64,000 nt of DNA, taken from positions 96,470,135 through 96,534,134 of the forward strand of contig CM054180.1 in assembly GCA_028829895.1 (NCBI GenBank), read 5' to 3'. The position numbers were made by a program, and so were the translations under genes. Below the pieces are notes generated by a model. It was not told the origin of the DNA and made no database searches. It was given only the letters and a program-made list of their open reading frames with translations. The stretch comes from Sinotaia quadrata (Eukaryota; Mollusca; Gastropoda; Architaenioglossa; Viviparidae). Position 1 is the first letter of the stretch; each line of letters opens with the position of its first letter. Of this stretch, positions 35,020-48,504 are shown piece after piece.

Positions 35020-36240
35020 TAAAAAGTCAAACTTTTATTTATGACTGAATGTCTGTGTATTAATTTTATTCACTTCTAGTCATTCACCTTTATATGTCAT
35101 CTTACGAAATGTTATTTTCTCTCCTGGCCACATTCAGTAATAATTAATACATCATTGATTAAAAACGCAGGCGACCTTTACATTTTCTTTATCGTTTGGA
35201 TTTATTTTAACCCACATATCAAATAAAAATATTCTTTGATAATAATATGCAGCAACCTTTCATTATTTTCTTTAAAATAATAAATATTAGCGGCGGCCAG
35301 TAGTCATTCGTATTGTGCCTCGTTTTCATTTAAAAAATAAAAGGCTTATATATTTATATATATATATATATATTGAAATGATCACTGAATAATTAAATTA
35401 GTAATTTACAGTAGGGAATTGGCTAAGCTGCCGGGATAGATTAGGATTTATTATTGGAATTGTATTTCGATTAACCTTTTATATTCGTTTTTATAAATCA
35501 TTTTATTAATTTTTCATCCACTTTTCATCTCATTCTTTATCATCTTCATTTTATGTAAAATCAATATTGTAATGTATATATCGCCTTTGTCATGGTTATA
35601 CGTTGGATGATAACCCTTCCACCTGGGGATTCATGATATGAGTCACTGCACCTTTGCATCATCTCCAGAAATAGTCCTCATTGTTATAGAACTCCAATTA
35701 ATTTAGGGGAGCGACCGACAGACATTATCAGAATAAAATTAAAATGCATATTTGTTTCATCATTTCTCTACTGATTAAAGTTTCCTTTATTTGAATTAAT
35801 TGCTTTGTATCAATCAATACATTGTCTTTTATTTTAGATTTAAAAAAGCACTTCTTTAGCAAATTGTAGAGGTGGTTTTAATAATAAAAATCTATCTTGG
35901 TATCAGTTAGGCTACTGTCATCCATTCGGAGTCATAATTGTGGATGTGATGAGTCAAAGTACTCGTGTACCCCTTTTTGAGAATTCTAGTAAATCTACCC
36001 GTTATTGAAAGTGAGGGGAAGTTGAAAATGAAAGAGAAATATTAAATATTTAAAATAGTATTCTACATTAGTCTTAAATCAGTTACTAGCCAATAGAATT
36101 CGGTTTCCATCACCAAACCAATCAATTTCTCTTATACAAAATGTAATCTTTCCAGTGACATCATAAACACAAATCAAACCTAAGTCCCGTTCATCATTAC
36201 ATAATTAGTTTATCACTAGCAAACTACACATCTTCAACAT
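35020..36240. other. Non-coding AT-rich stretch
   Basis: No gene, RNA or element recognised. There is a short (TA)n run at about 35355-35375. Confidence 0.5.
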
Positions 36241-36241
36241 C

Positions 36242-36465
36242 ATGACAGCAACATGTAGTGGTAACGATTCATTTATAATTAGCATTAACTTCTGCTCTTG
36301 TTTCAATATCACTACCTCAACATATAGTGCTAACGATTCATTCATAATTAGCATTAACTTCTGCTCTTGTTACAATATCACTACCTCAACATATAGTGGT
36401 AACGATTCATTCATAATTAGCATTAACTTCTGCTCTTGTTTCAATATCACTACAACAAGATGTAT
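36242..36465. repeat. 69-bp minisatellite, three copies
   Basis: Units contain GGTAACGATTCATTCATAAT and TAGCATTAACTTCTGCTCTT. 69 is a multiple of three, which keeps a frame open (NDSFIISINFCSC repeated); this is not evidence of a gene. A partial fourth unit is at about 36550-36610. Confidence 0.85.
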
Positions 36466-36609
36466 TGGTGGCGTACATAATTGCGGAAGCGCCCCCTACA
36501 TTCGCACACTCACTCTCTTATTTGAATATCACTACCTCACTATATTGGGAGATGTTTAAACATAATTAGCATTAACTTATGCTCTTATTTCAATATCACG
36601 ACAACAAGT

Positions 36610-37440
36610 ATATTTCGCATTGCATAAAACGTTCCTTCAATCAAAACAGGCTCTAGATAATATGTACACGCAGACATCACAGGTATATTTAATTCCTGCG
36701 TTTCTTAAAGAAATTACTACATTTTCAAATTAAATAATGCAAATTGTCTATCTCTGTCTAAACAAAATTTGATTTGGTATACTAATGAGATCAGTTAATG
36801 ACATGATTTATTTTCTTTATAATAAAACACTCTGGTGTGAATGTTTTCATGGGAGTGTATAACTAAAATAAACAGGAGAAAATGCCAGTTAAATCATTTG
36901 ATGTTAACGCAAACAATCTATGCAAAAATAGCAAAGTATCCATCAAAATAAAATTATTGAATATTTATTGCTGACAAAGTATTAGAAGAGTAAAAACGGA
37001 CAGATACCATGTACACAAATCTTTCGACGTAAGGAAGGTAGAGGCAGAATTTCACTTGGTGGTGGTCGGGTGTGTGTGTGTGGGGGGAAATAAAGGTGCG
37101 TGACGTGAGTGGCACTCACTCAGCGTGGTCCATTCCAGATGTGATCCCATGGATCCCTCCCGACCGCCCAGACAGATTTTGTATACTGACAAACATGCAT
37201 CCACTCATAGCATAGCAACCACTGAAAGAACCTGGCCCTAGGGTCATCTACCCTATCTGCAGATCTTATCAGTTGCACAGACGGGTGAGTGCACTGGCGA
37301 ATGGACAGATATTCTCCACTGTAGACAACTTGTCTTGACATCGAGGACACTTTTGCTCTTTGGCACATGTACATGAACTTATAGACCTTATAGAGATGTT
37401 ATGCCTGCTGCAACAATAATCAAAACACAAAATATGTGTA
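36610..37440. other. Unassigned stretch with one 84-codon minus-strand frame
   Basis: AT-rich to about 37030, then a more balanced segment. A minus-strand frame at 37120-37374 (CQRAKVSSMSRQVVYSGEYL, later YEWMHVCQYTKSVWAVGRDP) has coding-like composition but no recognisable domain and no clear splice sites. It could be an exon or an element fragment. Confidence 0.2.
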
Positions 37441-37455
37441 CGTTTGTATATATGT

Positions 37456-37456
37456 G

Positions 37457-37553
<97 letters not shown>
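37456..37553. repeat. (GCGT)n / (GT)n compound microsatellite
   Basis: About 13 GCGT units passing directly into about 20 GT units. Confidence 0.97.
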
Positions 37554-37555
<2 letters not shown>

Positions 37556-37859
37556 TTCCATTCAGGACTCTGAAAAAGAATATTCATTATTTTCTGGTCT
37601 TTTCTGGAATTTCTCCAAATTCCAATGACGGTTTGTGACATGCACAAATTCGTACCAGGAATCGAGTATACACTTCCACCACTCCATCTTTCTTCCATCT
37701 TTCTTCCATCTTTCTTCCATCTCGGATATATTTGCTCTCTCCACGTACCAGGTTTGTACACTAATGTCTAAAGGGCAAACAACTGGATGAAGACGATTGA
37801 TATTTTCTCTACACTAGTGGAGTATTTATTTTGATCTCTTTGACTCCAACGACGTTTAG

Positions 37860-39960
37860 TTAATGATTATTATTATTATTATTAATTAATTAATAGTCCA
37901 TAACTAATTACAAGTGAAGAGAATCTTAATTTATGTTATTAATAATTAATTCGCCAGCAAACACCACTCGTCTCTTGTGACGATGTGTGACAAATTCTGT
38001 GTCATGACCTCGTGACCCAATTGCTCGTTTCAAAACTTAAAATTTTGAACGGACCTTTGTTGAAATTCACCCGTGATACATCAGTATCTAGAGCTTCTAG
38101 CAAGGTCGGATTGTTGCATAACTTTAGGCCAGTGTCCAGCACCTTCGAGATCAAACATACCACGTGAGCGGTCACGTGATGCGTTCAATGCAGTTTCATA
38201 AAAATGATCATAAGGCGCCAAAACACTCACTCACTTCCAGACCGGCAGACACACCAGGCAGCTTTAACATAGCTCCGTCCCGCCGCCATACCAGAGTCGT
38301 AAGAGAGTCGAAGATGAACCCGCGCTAGAGCAGTAAAATCTACTTTTAAGAGGTAACAATAACACGTCTACTTCTTACAGTATCTATTGCATTTATTGAT
38401 TGTATTTTGTAATTGAATTGACGTATGTATTTTGTGCAGCTTAGCGCTATTTTAGCCAAAGCACGTGTTTCGATGTAAAGGGACAAATCTAAAAGTTATT
38501 GTATATAAATTATTGTAACTTTTTCTTATCTTTAATTTATATAATCTTAAATTCACTAGTGCCGCCAGTATGTCTGTGCACGTGGTGAATTCTTCTTGTA
38601 ATTCAAATTGTTCTTGCATATAATTTTTCGTGTAAAATTGTAAAGCATTCATGCTTCATTTTGAATTAATCCTTTGTGTGAATTCCAATTTTTAATGCTG
38701 TAAATATTTGAGAATTCATACGTTCGTGTAACGTTATATGTAACACACACGTGAACCACAATGTATATTTAAATATAACCATATTTGAATTGTAAACGAC
38801 ACGATAGTCAAAGATTCTAAATTCAGAACCTTAAACAAAGAAACATGTGCTTGGGTTTTGCGAATATAGACGCAAATAGTTACAGAGCCCAAATCCTTTG
38901 TTTCAGCCGGGTTCTTCTTATGTTATCCCTCTCTACCTTCGTACTTCTTGAGTCGTACACCGACTCGGGTGTCTTCATGACCCATACGTGAACTATGTAG
39001 AAGTACCTCGTGTTAACCACGTGTTAACGATTCGTCGCAAGTACATTAGCGATGCAGTAATTGAGTGGACGATTGACTGTTGTGCTATGCAGTACTGACG
39101 ATGAGCCAAGGATGTGGACCAGTTCTAACCAGTTGAACCCCACATGCGACCAAGAGTGTAGTTAAGTATATCTACTAGGGTCCAGAATCAAGTGACTATT
39201 TGGCAATAAAAGAAAAGAGAATTCTCGTTAAGACTTTTAACAGAGACGGTAAAATGAGAGAACAACGCTGTGTAGAATTAAGACGTCGTGTTGTAATTAA
39301 TCGTTGCTGTTAATTGTTAAACTTATTAAATCTTATTTCATTTTGTTAAGAACCTCTTTTTGTAGTAAATTTGTATGCATATAGACCAAAAGACGTGGAT
39401 TGGATGGGGGCTGTCTGAGCAAAACGAATGACGTAATGAATGCATATGAATCTAAGAGAGTTTTTAACGATTTCCAATCTAGCTAAAGTACGCAAATTAT
39501 CAGTTTCGTAAATCTGTGATCTAGACTACAAAGATGCATTTTTAATTTAGTCGAATGATGATTTGAGCAACCAGTCTGTTTAGGTTAAACGAAAGGGAAT
39601 TAATTTAAATAGTAAATTAAAGTTCTATAATTTCCTAAGCAGGGTCTTTAAATAAATACTGGAAACGTAACATCTCTCTCACTTGGCAGATATGTGGGCG
39701 CTGTAAACGTTTTCTCTCCTCCACCACATTAAAGACAACATTTACCATCACACAATATTTCCGATGTTGGAAACATTTTAGTAAAGAAGAAGACAAATCC
39801 GTCTTTGATCTACATTTAGCTAGTCCCCATCCGCCCACTTACTTCTCCAACATAAGGTTAACAATCTGTGTAAGAAGGTCAATCAACAATCAAATATACA
39901 CTAAACAAATACAATGAAATAGATTACTTGACATCAATTGTTTCCATACACCACATTAGA
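37860..39960 (-). repeat. Dispersed repeat family A, copy A6, split by an LTR insertion
   Basis: Inverted family A. The (ATT)n end and AATTACAAGTGA occupy 37860-37975. The rest (CTCACTTGGCAGATATGTGG to TTACTTGACATC) continues from 39673 to about 39960. The break lies inside the segment that reads CTCGTCTCTCTCACTTGGC in inverse copies such as A2. Confidence 0.78.
37976..39672. mobile_element. Solo-LTR-like insertion, 1697 bp, with 5-bp target duplication
   Basis: The inserted block begins TGTGACGATGTG and ends GGAAACGTAACA, that is TG...CA with short imperfect inverted tips (TGTgACG / CGTaACA). It is flanked by TCTCT on both sides (37971-37975 and 39673-39677). Removing one TCTCT plus the block restores the uninterrupted family A sequence seen in copy A2. 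These are the hallmarks of an LTR retrotransposon LTR. I see no internal pair of LTRs, no primer-binding site and no gag/pol frame, so a solo LTR formed by recombination is the simplest reading. A non-autonomous element of another class with 5-bp duplications is possible. Confidence 0.72.
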
Positions 39961-41639
39961 ACTAATTTTACTATTTTTCACATCATTAACTGTATTCGAT
40001 TTTGTTTTCCATCTGTTATTTATCGACCTTAAGGCTCTGTCATTTAAAATTCAAATATGCCCTGTTCGCTGTGTGAGACACATTTTGGGTTCAGAGGGCA
40101 GAGATATATGTTAACAACGCGACTTGGCAATAATGGCCAGTCATACGTGGTCTTACATCCCGTGCACACCAGTCACGAATTTGACTATTTTTCCTTTAGC
40201 ACGAGATAATTTTTTTGTTTTTAAACCGGGACAATCTTATAATATTTAGACTTCGTGCTGTGCTCCTTATGAATGTGCGCGTGACATGTAAATCAAGTCA
40301 CTCGCATATTAGTGAGGCCACGTGGTTTTCTCGCCCACGTGTGTTGACCGTCACACATACCGCGTATTTAGCTAAAACAGGAATAGCTTTTCTCATTGGC
40401 AACAGTTCAGCCGGATACCCAATCTGTTTGTATGACAGTCGCTTCAATACGCGCCAGTGTAAAAAGAACTATTTGACTATGCTTTATATTTCAGTAATTG
40501 AATTGATTATAATGTCCGATTATCTGTGTAGTTTCCACTCAGTTTCGTGTGTGTGTGTGTAGGGGGAAACTCTTATTGAACAAATCCTATATGTGAATGT
40601 GTGTATAATTATGGATAGTGGCGTAATCTGGTAGAAATCATGAACTGTCTTGATACAAAGTGTTTTAACTACTATATTTTCATTATACTGTGTCTGGATA
40701 ATTTCTCATACAAAACGCTTACAGATAGTTTTGCTACTGAGTAACATGTATAATCGAGTAGTTGTTTGTGTGTCGTAAGGTGTTCTGACATGTCAAGTGG
40801 TTCTGATAATTCTGACCTACGTCTAGGACGGAAGAATTTGTCCTACTCCTGGGACTGGTGGGTGTTGGTTTATGTAGTGCATGTGCACAAGCCGGAATGT
40901 GAAATATTATCACCTGCGTCGCTGGTCGCTGATTGGCTCCCATAATTGGCAAATATTTTTATTGCAGTGAGCACGCTCTTTCCAGTCTGCACGATATGTT
41001 ATTGAGCGCAAGCAATGCGTCCAGTGTCCCCACCACCATGACAACAACAGTACACTAATGTCCCGACTCAGACATTCAGTAATATAGCTTTGATTGCTTT
41101 TGCAATATAGAATGGCATTCCTGCCAAGAGATCCGAGCAGCTGTATGGTGCAAATGTACCACCACCGGTATTAATCTTGTCAAAATTAGATATTGTATGT
41201 CAAGAAATGAATGTTGGGCCAGAAAACATCGATTATATTTATTTGTGTGCTTTAGACTACCGGATACATAATGGCTCGAACCAACTGTTGTCACTTTGCG
41301 CGAGAAATGTCGCATAATGTTATCTTCTGCTTCTCACTACGAATCCATGGTAAAGAGTTAATAGCTACACGTAAATGCATGTTCGCAAGGAAAGACTACT
41401 CTGCTGCAAAACTTGTTTTGCTATTGTTGTTTATTTTTTTTTTTTTATTGTATTCGATGTTTGGGGAAAAGTGGTAATGCAAGACACAAAGATTTCTATT
41501 TCCGCCCCCCACCCCCACCCCAATAACCGCTGACTCGAGATTGGTTTTAAGGGGTTCTTTCTTTAGTCTTCACTATCTGCATTTGTTACAGACTTATTTC
41601 TAAACTAGAATTTGTATTAAGTGTCGCAGTGCTTTGATT
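39961..41639. other. Non-coding stretch, no convincing gene
   Basis: Several 70-115 codon frames (for example 40215-40562 plus, 41076-41315 minus) lack recognisable motifs or supporting splice sites. Confidence 0.4.
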
Positions 41640-42170
41640 TTCGGAGGTGGCATCAGAATTTTCTGCGCAGTGCTGTCATTTCCGGACGTGTCATAAGTAT
41701 TACCTTCGCAGTGTTTTCATTTCCGGACGTGTCTTCAGTATTACTGTGAGTGCTGTCATTTCAGGACGTGTCTTTAGTATTACCTGCGCAGTGTTTTTAT
41801 TTCCGGGCGTATCTTCAGTATTAACTGTGAGTGCTTTCATTTCAGGACGTGTCATTTGTATTACCTGTGAGTGCTGTCATTTCAGGATTTGTCATTAGTA
41901 TTGCATGCGCATGCTGTCATTTCTTGACATATCTTAAGTATTACATGTGAATGCTGTTATTTCAGGACATGTCATTAGTATTACATGTGAGTGCTGTCAT
42001 TTCAGAACGTGTCATTAATATTAACTGCGCATGTTCGTTTCCAGACGTGTTTTCAGTATTACCTTTGAGTGCTGTCATTTCAGGATGTCTCATTAGTATT
42101 ACCTGTGCAGTGATTTCATTTCCGATCGTGTCATGTAATTACTCCCGCAGTGATTCTATTTCCAAACATA
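41640..42170. repeat. ~41-bp minisatellite, about 12 diverged copies
   Basis: Units of the type GTGCTGTCATTTCAGGACGT plus GTCATTAGTATTACCTGTGA. The frames it creates (HFRTCH-, VISGRV- repeats) are artefacts. Confidence 0.9.
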
Positions 42171-42379
42171 TTGCTCTGTACACTTCATTTAACACCAGTG
42201 AACACGATACTTTATTCACACGAACATTTTAAGTACTAGCGCTGGAAAATGATCTCAATTCTTTGAACAGAAAACGTTCATACCGCCACATAAGCTATAT
42301 TCCTCTGTTGTCATCTAATAAAACGGTGATGTTCACTTCCGCATTTGAAAGCTGAGTTCGGCAACAAATCGCGATGCGC

Positions 42380-42669
42380 AACCTTGCATTATAATACATA
42401 AAATAAACATTTATGGCTAAACTTGCCTAATTCATTCAACCTTGCATTATAATACATAAAATAAACATTTATGGCTAGACTTGCCTAATTCATTCAACCT
42501 TGCATTATAATACATAAAATAAACATTTATGGCTAAACTTGCCTAATTCATTCAACCTTGCATTATAATACATAAAATAAACATTTATGGCTAAACTTGC
42601 CTAATTCATTCAACCTTGCATTATAATACATAAAATAAACATTTATGGCTAAACTTGCCTAATTCATTC
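42380..42669. repeat. 58-bp minisatellite, five near-identical copies
   Basis: Units start at 42380, 42438, 42496, 42554 and 42612, each with AACCTTGCATTATAATACAT and TTATGGCTAAACTTGCCTAA. The very low divergence implies recent amplification. Confidence 0.95.
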
Positions 42670-42844
42670 AAAAGGAGGGATAGTTGTATTGCTAATTTTT
42701 ATCTTAATCATAATTGATACTTTTGAATCAATAGTAAATTACACATAACACTTTCTTAAAATCGGTAATGCTGCAGTGGTTGAATACTTACATTTGTTTC
42801 CAGTTTAATAATAAGCTAACGCCAATGTATCTTTGACATGCAAT

Positions 42845-43260
42845 CCTTTGTTACTGGTTATGATTATTGTTTATTAATTAATAACTCCTAACTAAATACA
42901 AGTGATCGAGGATCTTAATTTATAGTTATTAATAATTCTCCCACATGACCAGCATGTCTCTCACTTGGTGGATTATAAGGGTGTCGTAAAACTCTACACT
43001 TTACACAATAATAAGATAGACGTTTTGACCTCGCATAATGTTTCTACAGGTGGAAACTTCTTACTAAAGGAGTAATAAAAATCCGTCTTTATTTATATTT
43101 AACGAGCCCCCATCCACCCACTATTACTCTAACTTATAGTTTAATAGTGTGTGCAAGATGGTTAATAAATTTAACAATAAATGTATTAAATCAATAATCA
43201 AATATACATATGACAAATACAATGAGAATGTTATTTGACATCCGTAGTCCTTGAAACAAC
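42845..43260 (-). repeat. Dispersed repeat family A, copy A7 (partial)
   Basis: Inverted inner part of family A: TTATTAATTAATAACTCC, CTCTCACTTGGTGGAT, CCCCCATCCACCCACT (rev) and CAAATATACATATGACAAAT. Ends near TTATTTGACATCC. No LINE is present at its TAA site, which is degraded. Confidence 0.65.
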
Positions 43261-43689
43261 GTTCAAGTAATTCAAATACTTATTAAGTCTTCTATTCTAA
43301 AACATGATTCAGAAGTCAGATTAGTATTAAAAATAAATAACAGAACTATTGTTATCATAGAAGAAATGGATTTATGTAGTGATATGATGATGATTTCTAC
43401 ATAACTTTTTCATCAATGACGTAAGCCACAACACGTGGCAGCCTTTTCGTAACAATGTAACAAGTTTGTTGTTCCAGATAAAATAGACAATCTTCCACAT
43501 GCTCTGCTCAGCATATTGTAGAATGTTCCATCACTGTAGATCCCTCAAGACTAATCTAGGCCAACGTTCACTATAAAATCACAGTAACAAACTTATAGCA
43601 CTCCTTTAGCTAGAAAGTTACACAGTATATTTGAACACACTTTCTGATGCAAACAATCGGATGCAATGAATCATCATAACATCCATGAT

Positions 43690-44660
43690 TATATTTTATA
43701 GGGAATAAGCAGCCTTTTCTTCTTTTACCCTGATCTCCAGGTTTACTGATTATAAACAGTTACAACTGCGGTAGATGCGAGAAGTGTCTACTGCAGTATG
43801 TAGATGTAAAGGATATGCTGCACTTCATTGATGTATGGTGGCAAAGTATGCTGACTACATCAAGCAATTTCTGGTACAAGGAAGTAACTGGAAACTGCTA
43901 CAATTGTTGTTCTGCCTGAGGGAGCTAATACAGCAGAGTACCAGATGGCCTCAAGAGAATAGTGGTTAGTCAATGTTCTAGAGTGTGAGAAGGGAGACAC
44001 ATGGGATTGACAGTAATAATGTGAACAATAAACTTTGTGACTTTGTAATGAAAAGCATGTGAAAAGACTATTGCTTCTTTTCCTAGACAAGGTTACATAG
44101 TAACTATTATCACTTTTCTCCAATAACTCCGTTTCTGTTCTCTGATAACAACTATCCTGAGATTTGACACTAATATGTTGAATTGTGTTTTAGGGTACAA
44201 GACTATATAAGTATTAAAATTATTCAAAAGTTTTTTCTTGGGAAATATTAATGTTAAGTAATCTTTTTCACTGTATTTGTTATATGTATATTTGGCTGTT
44301 GATTTAGTAATTTTATTGTTAAATGTATGGGCTCTCTTATATATATTGATAACCTTATGTTGGAGAAGAAAGTGTGTGGATGGGAGTTCGCTAAATAAAG
44401 ATTAAAGATGGATTTATCTTCTCCTTTAGTGAGAAGATTTCCACCTTTGGAAATTCTGTGTGATGGTAAATGTCTTTAATGTTGTGGAAGAGAGAAAACA
44501 TTTACAGCGCCCGCATATCCGCCAAGCGCGAGGTGTTTACTGGGGAATTATTAATAAGATAAATTAAGATTCTCATCACTTGTAATTAGTTATGGATGAT
44601 TAACTAATAATAATAATATTTATTAACTAGGTGGCGTTGGCATCACATAAAGTGGGTAGA
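43690..44660 (+). repeat. Dispersed repeat family A, copy A8, with empty LINE site
   Basis: Parallel to copy A3 from GGGAATAAGCAGCCTTTTC through ACAAGGAAGTAACTGGAAAC, AACTCCGTTTCTGTTCTCTG and GTGTGGATGGGAG. It ends with ACTAATAATAATAATATTTA and TTAACTAGGTGGCGTTGGC. The TAA tract holds no LINE, so this copy shows the unoccupied target. 43261-43690 has no recognisable feature. Confidence 0.75.
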
Positions 44661-44784
44661 CTCTGTCAGGTATGAGTTCAATTAATTTGTTCAAAATTGT
44701 TATACTAATTGTCATGGTGTTGAAATTAGTAAACAGGGAAAGCAATTGTTTAAAACTTTGTTGAGTTTAGAACATAATTGGAAA

Positions 44785-45150
44785 TTCTAGACTAAGTACG
44801 GAATATTTCTAAGTCCATTCTCTCTCAATCAGATAACTCACCATTAAGCTAACGATCACCTTTTCATGACCAGACTTGAGTTACATCAAGATCAAGGTGA
44901 TTAGAATATAGAACTTTTTCAACAGGTAAGTTTCGGTCTCTGTAAACCTTAAACTTTTGGATAGCAAAGGTTACTCATCTACTCTGGACTGGTTTTGGAT
45001 TACATCATCTTGACCTGAGTTGTTATTTTAACTCTGGAACTTACAAAAATGTCATCATACTCAGTTCCCGAATGTCATGTCACGTTGACATTTAATAAAT
45101 TGTATTATCATTCAGTTTTAAAATAGATGCAAGCAAATTTATTCCGCCAC
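44785..45150 (-). repeat. Dispersed repeat family A, copy A9 (outer end)
   Basis: From GAATATTTCTAAGTCCATTC through CATTAAGCTAACGATCACC to the terminus GCAAATTTATTCCGCCACAG. It faces copy A8, so the two are arranged head to head around about 44660-44785. Confidence 0.7.
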
Positions 45151-45353
45151 AGTTTATACGTGATACGTGCAGCATTCTTCTGCATGACTAAGAAATGGAT
45201 TCATTGAAACATATGTTCTTAAAATAGACACCCACATACACCCCGACCTTTTCATTCTCAAACCCTTTATTCCCGTCCTATCTTACTGCAACTCAGACAC
45301 GCACAGACACACACACATAAATACTCTAGCAGATAGATAGATAGATAGATAGA

Positions 45354-45419
<66 letters not shown>

Positions 45420-46273
45420 CCAAAGTTTCATTAAACTATTCTAAGTTAATACTCATTATCATTTAGCCTCGAATAGATGACGACGCACTGAAAATGTTGA
45501 CCATCACTGATACTTTCATTGCAGAGTACTTATTAACATCAAACTAAAACGTCATCATAAGATTATTGAACTTTTCAAAACTGCCCATTTTCTTCTATTG
45601 TTATCACGCAGCAGCCATTAGTTGAGTCCTATATGATTATTTATTTTATAATGTGACCATCACACAAGAACATTGCGCAATTTCCAACAACTCATGTAAG
45701 TAATCAGTACGTTCGTGTTTTGCTCTTGTTGGTTCTTTTGTTGTTTTGTGTTTTGAGAAACCCTTTACAGAGTAGGTGCATTGAAACATTGTCAGTTCAG
45801 TTATGACTCAAGGAACTTCACAAGTAAATTGGTACAGACCGTGCGGCTAGCCCAACGTATACAAATTCATGAACTTTGACCGTATTTGTTGCAAAACATT
45901 CAAGTTCCTTCCTGGTAATAAAAAGAAGGGTGTGTTTGTGGGTTTTGATGTTGTTGTTGTTGTTTATTTTTAAAGTGTCTGTTTTCAGTCGTTGCCATGT
46001 ATGGTTGTACTTTCGATCCCTTAGGGGGCCAGAATTTGACACCAACCAAGTAACCGTCAAGAGCACAATAACCCTCATGAGCACATTAATCGGGTACACA
46101 TCTCCTCTTTCAATTGAAAAGTTAAATGTGTTGATATAGTTTTACATTTGTATTTGTTGTTGTTTTTAAAGTCATTTGTGATTGGCAGGACTCCAATATT
46201 GCATTGTAAGGTTTTAAACTTGTGCAAGCGAAATAACTGACCCCTCCCGTAAACCATGTGACTTTTCGATAGC

Positions 46274-46313
<40 letters not shown>

Positions 46314-46849
46314 CTTCTTCGGTTCATGGATTTTTCGTGATAATGTATTTGTCGCGTCTTCTTACTGAAAGTTTGTGGGGATGGATGAGGAGCGCATGCA
46401 CGTGCGAAATTCACAGGAAACCTGACCTACATAACAGATCTGTTCTCAGGTCTTTGACATAAATCATTTGCGCTGCAGTGCCTCAAGTTCGGTATGCTCT
46501 TTAGTCACAGCACGATGGGCTGCTATCGACTTCAGCCCACCGTCAAGCAGCGAACGCGATTGCTGGAAGCGTTACCTGCCGACCTAAATTAATGCCGTAA
46601 GATTCGACGGCTGGTGGACGTGTGGTCCTGTGAGCCTACCCTAAAACTTAGGGTCACATGTCTAGCTTACGTAGCAAGTACACGACATTTGAGTTCTACG
46701 CAGTATCAATATCTCACACAGATTTGGAATTATTGAACATATTTTGCTTGCTTGCGTGATTGGGTTTATTGGGAAGTGACATTCGTACAGGAGCGAAGCA
46801 AGTATTAATTCTTCACTTTAATTTTATTCCAAAGTAATTGTGCATTAAC
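45151..46849. other. Intergenic stretch with TAGA and CA microsatellites
   Basis: Contains (TAGA)n at about 45329-45419, (CA)n at about 46275-46311 and a TTG-rich run at about 45950. No gene is supported. 46400-46690 is less AT-rich but shows no recognisable product. Confidence 0.6.
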
Positions 46850-47180
46850 ATTCTGTTCGTCAAATAGTTGTTGTTGTATCCTGTGAATTAACACTTTGTT
46901 CGTTTATACAGTTGTCGTTGTGTCCTGTGAATTAACACTTTGTTCGTTTATACCGTTGTCGTTGTGTCCTGTGAATTAATACTTTGTTCGTTTATACAGT
47001 TGTCGTTGTGTCCTGTGAATTAACACTTTGTTCGTTTATACAGTTGTCGTTGTGTCCTGTGAATTAACACTTTGTTCGTTTATACCGTTGTCGTTGTGTC
47101 CTGTGAATTAACACTTTGTTCGTTTATACAGTTGTCGTTGTGTCCTGTGAATTAACACTTTGTTAAATAGTTGTTGCCTC
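46850..47180. repeat. 44-bp minisatellite, about seven copies
   Basis: Units contain GTTGTCGTTGTGTCCTGTGA and ATTAACACTTTGTTCGTTTA. Diverged relatives trail off to about 47330. Confidence 0.92.
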
Positions 47181-47804
47181 TTATGGATTAACACTTTATA
47201 GTTAATAATTGTTTTACCAAGGGATTCTAATATCCTATTCTTTAATATTTGACACTGTGTCTTCTGTATTAACTCTTTATTCATTACATTGTTTGCTTTT
47301 GTTTAATGTATAATAACATTTTATTCGCTACACGGTCGCCATTGTACCTTGGGTCATATCATTCGATCTTTGTTAAATATAAATTTGTTTCTTCTGTTTA
47401 AATAATATTTTGATGTTTAATTCATTGTTTTTAAGCAAAAACAAAACTGCTTGATTGGTCAAATGCTTTTTTATTCGCTCCGGTTCCTTATTGTAATATT
47501 TGTACAGGTTTTTTTGTTGTTTAATACTCGTCTTGCCCACATTTGTTTTATTACTTCTTTAAACATGAGTAAATTATTTGAAATCATTTCTCAAATAGTC
47601 CTCACAGTACATAAACATAGATTTCTAATAATTTATATTTCTTTCTAATTAAAATCTCAAATAGCTAAGCACTAAGATACAAATTTATTTAAAACATTGT
47701 AGGTGTTATCATTCGACATGGTAAGAGTATAGGTAACAAAGCATTTGGGCTGATTTAAATAAATTTGAGTGAACTTTGTCAGCGTACTTTATCAAGAGAG
47801 AATT

Positions 47805-48066
47805 GGATTTCTAGACTATCTGCAGAGTTCTATTATTACATCAATTGAATTTATAGACTACTAACTGCAGAGTTCTATTATTACATCAATTGAATTTCTA
47901 GACTACTAACTGCAGAGTTCTATTATTACATCAATTGAATTTCTAGACTACTAACTGCAGAGTTCTATTATTACATCAATTGAATTTCTAGACTACTAAC
48001 TGCAGAGTTCTATTATTACATCAATTGAATTTCTAGACTGCTAACTGCAGAGTTCTATTATTACAT
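47805..48066. repeat. 45-bp minisatellite, about six copies
   Basis: Units contain AACTGCAGAGTTCTATTATT and ATCAATTGAATTTCTAGACT; nearly identical. 47331-47804 to its left is AT-rich without features. Confidence 0.92.
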
Positions 48067-48504
48067 CATTTCGTGAGTAGTTTTCCATTGGCAAGCCAGT
48101 GACCCTCAGATTTCTGCTCATGCGAAACGCGATACACAACAGCTGTGTGGAAGTCAAGCGTGAATGTAAGCTTATTAGGAGGGTGACCTCATTATAAATA
48201 TGTCTATCGTGTTAACACTGGACAATAAAGCGGCACATTATCTGAAAGTGTTCATATGTAGTAAAGATATGCTACTAAAATCAAGAAGATATGCGTGAAA
48301 ACCCAGCCAAACATGTCATAGATATATAAAGTGTGTACAATCGTGTACGCATTTCTCATTTCCTGAACACTTGGGGAAAAGATGGAAATGAGCATATATA
48401 GAAAATACCTATTACGTAGACGCATGGATTTTAGAGAGATAGACAGGCAGGCAAAGGGAGATAAGAGGACACGTTAGCAGGGTTCTGATAGTTAAGATTA
48501 ACAT

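Noticed and set aside
37401..37761. Cys/Val/Arg and His/Thr repeat frames
   Set aside because: Translation of GCGT/GT repeats on both strands.
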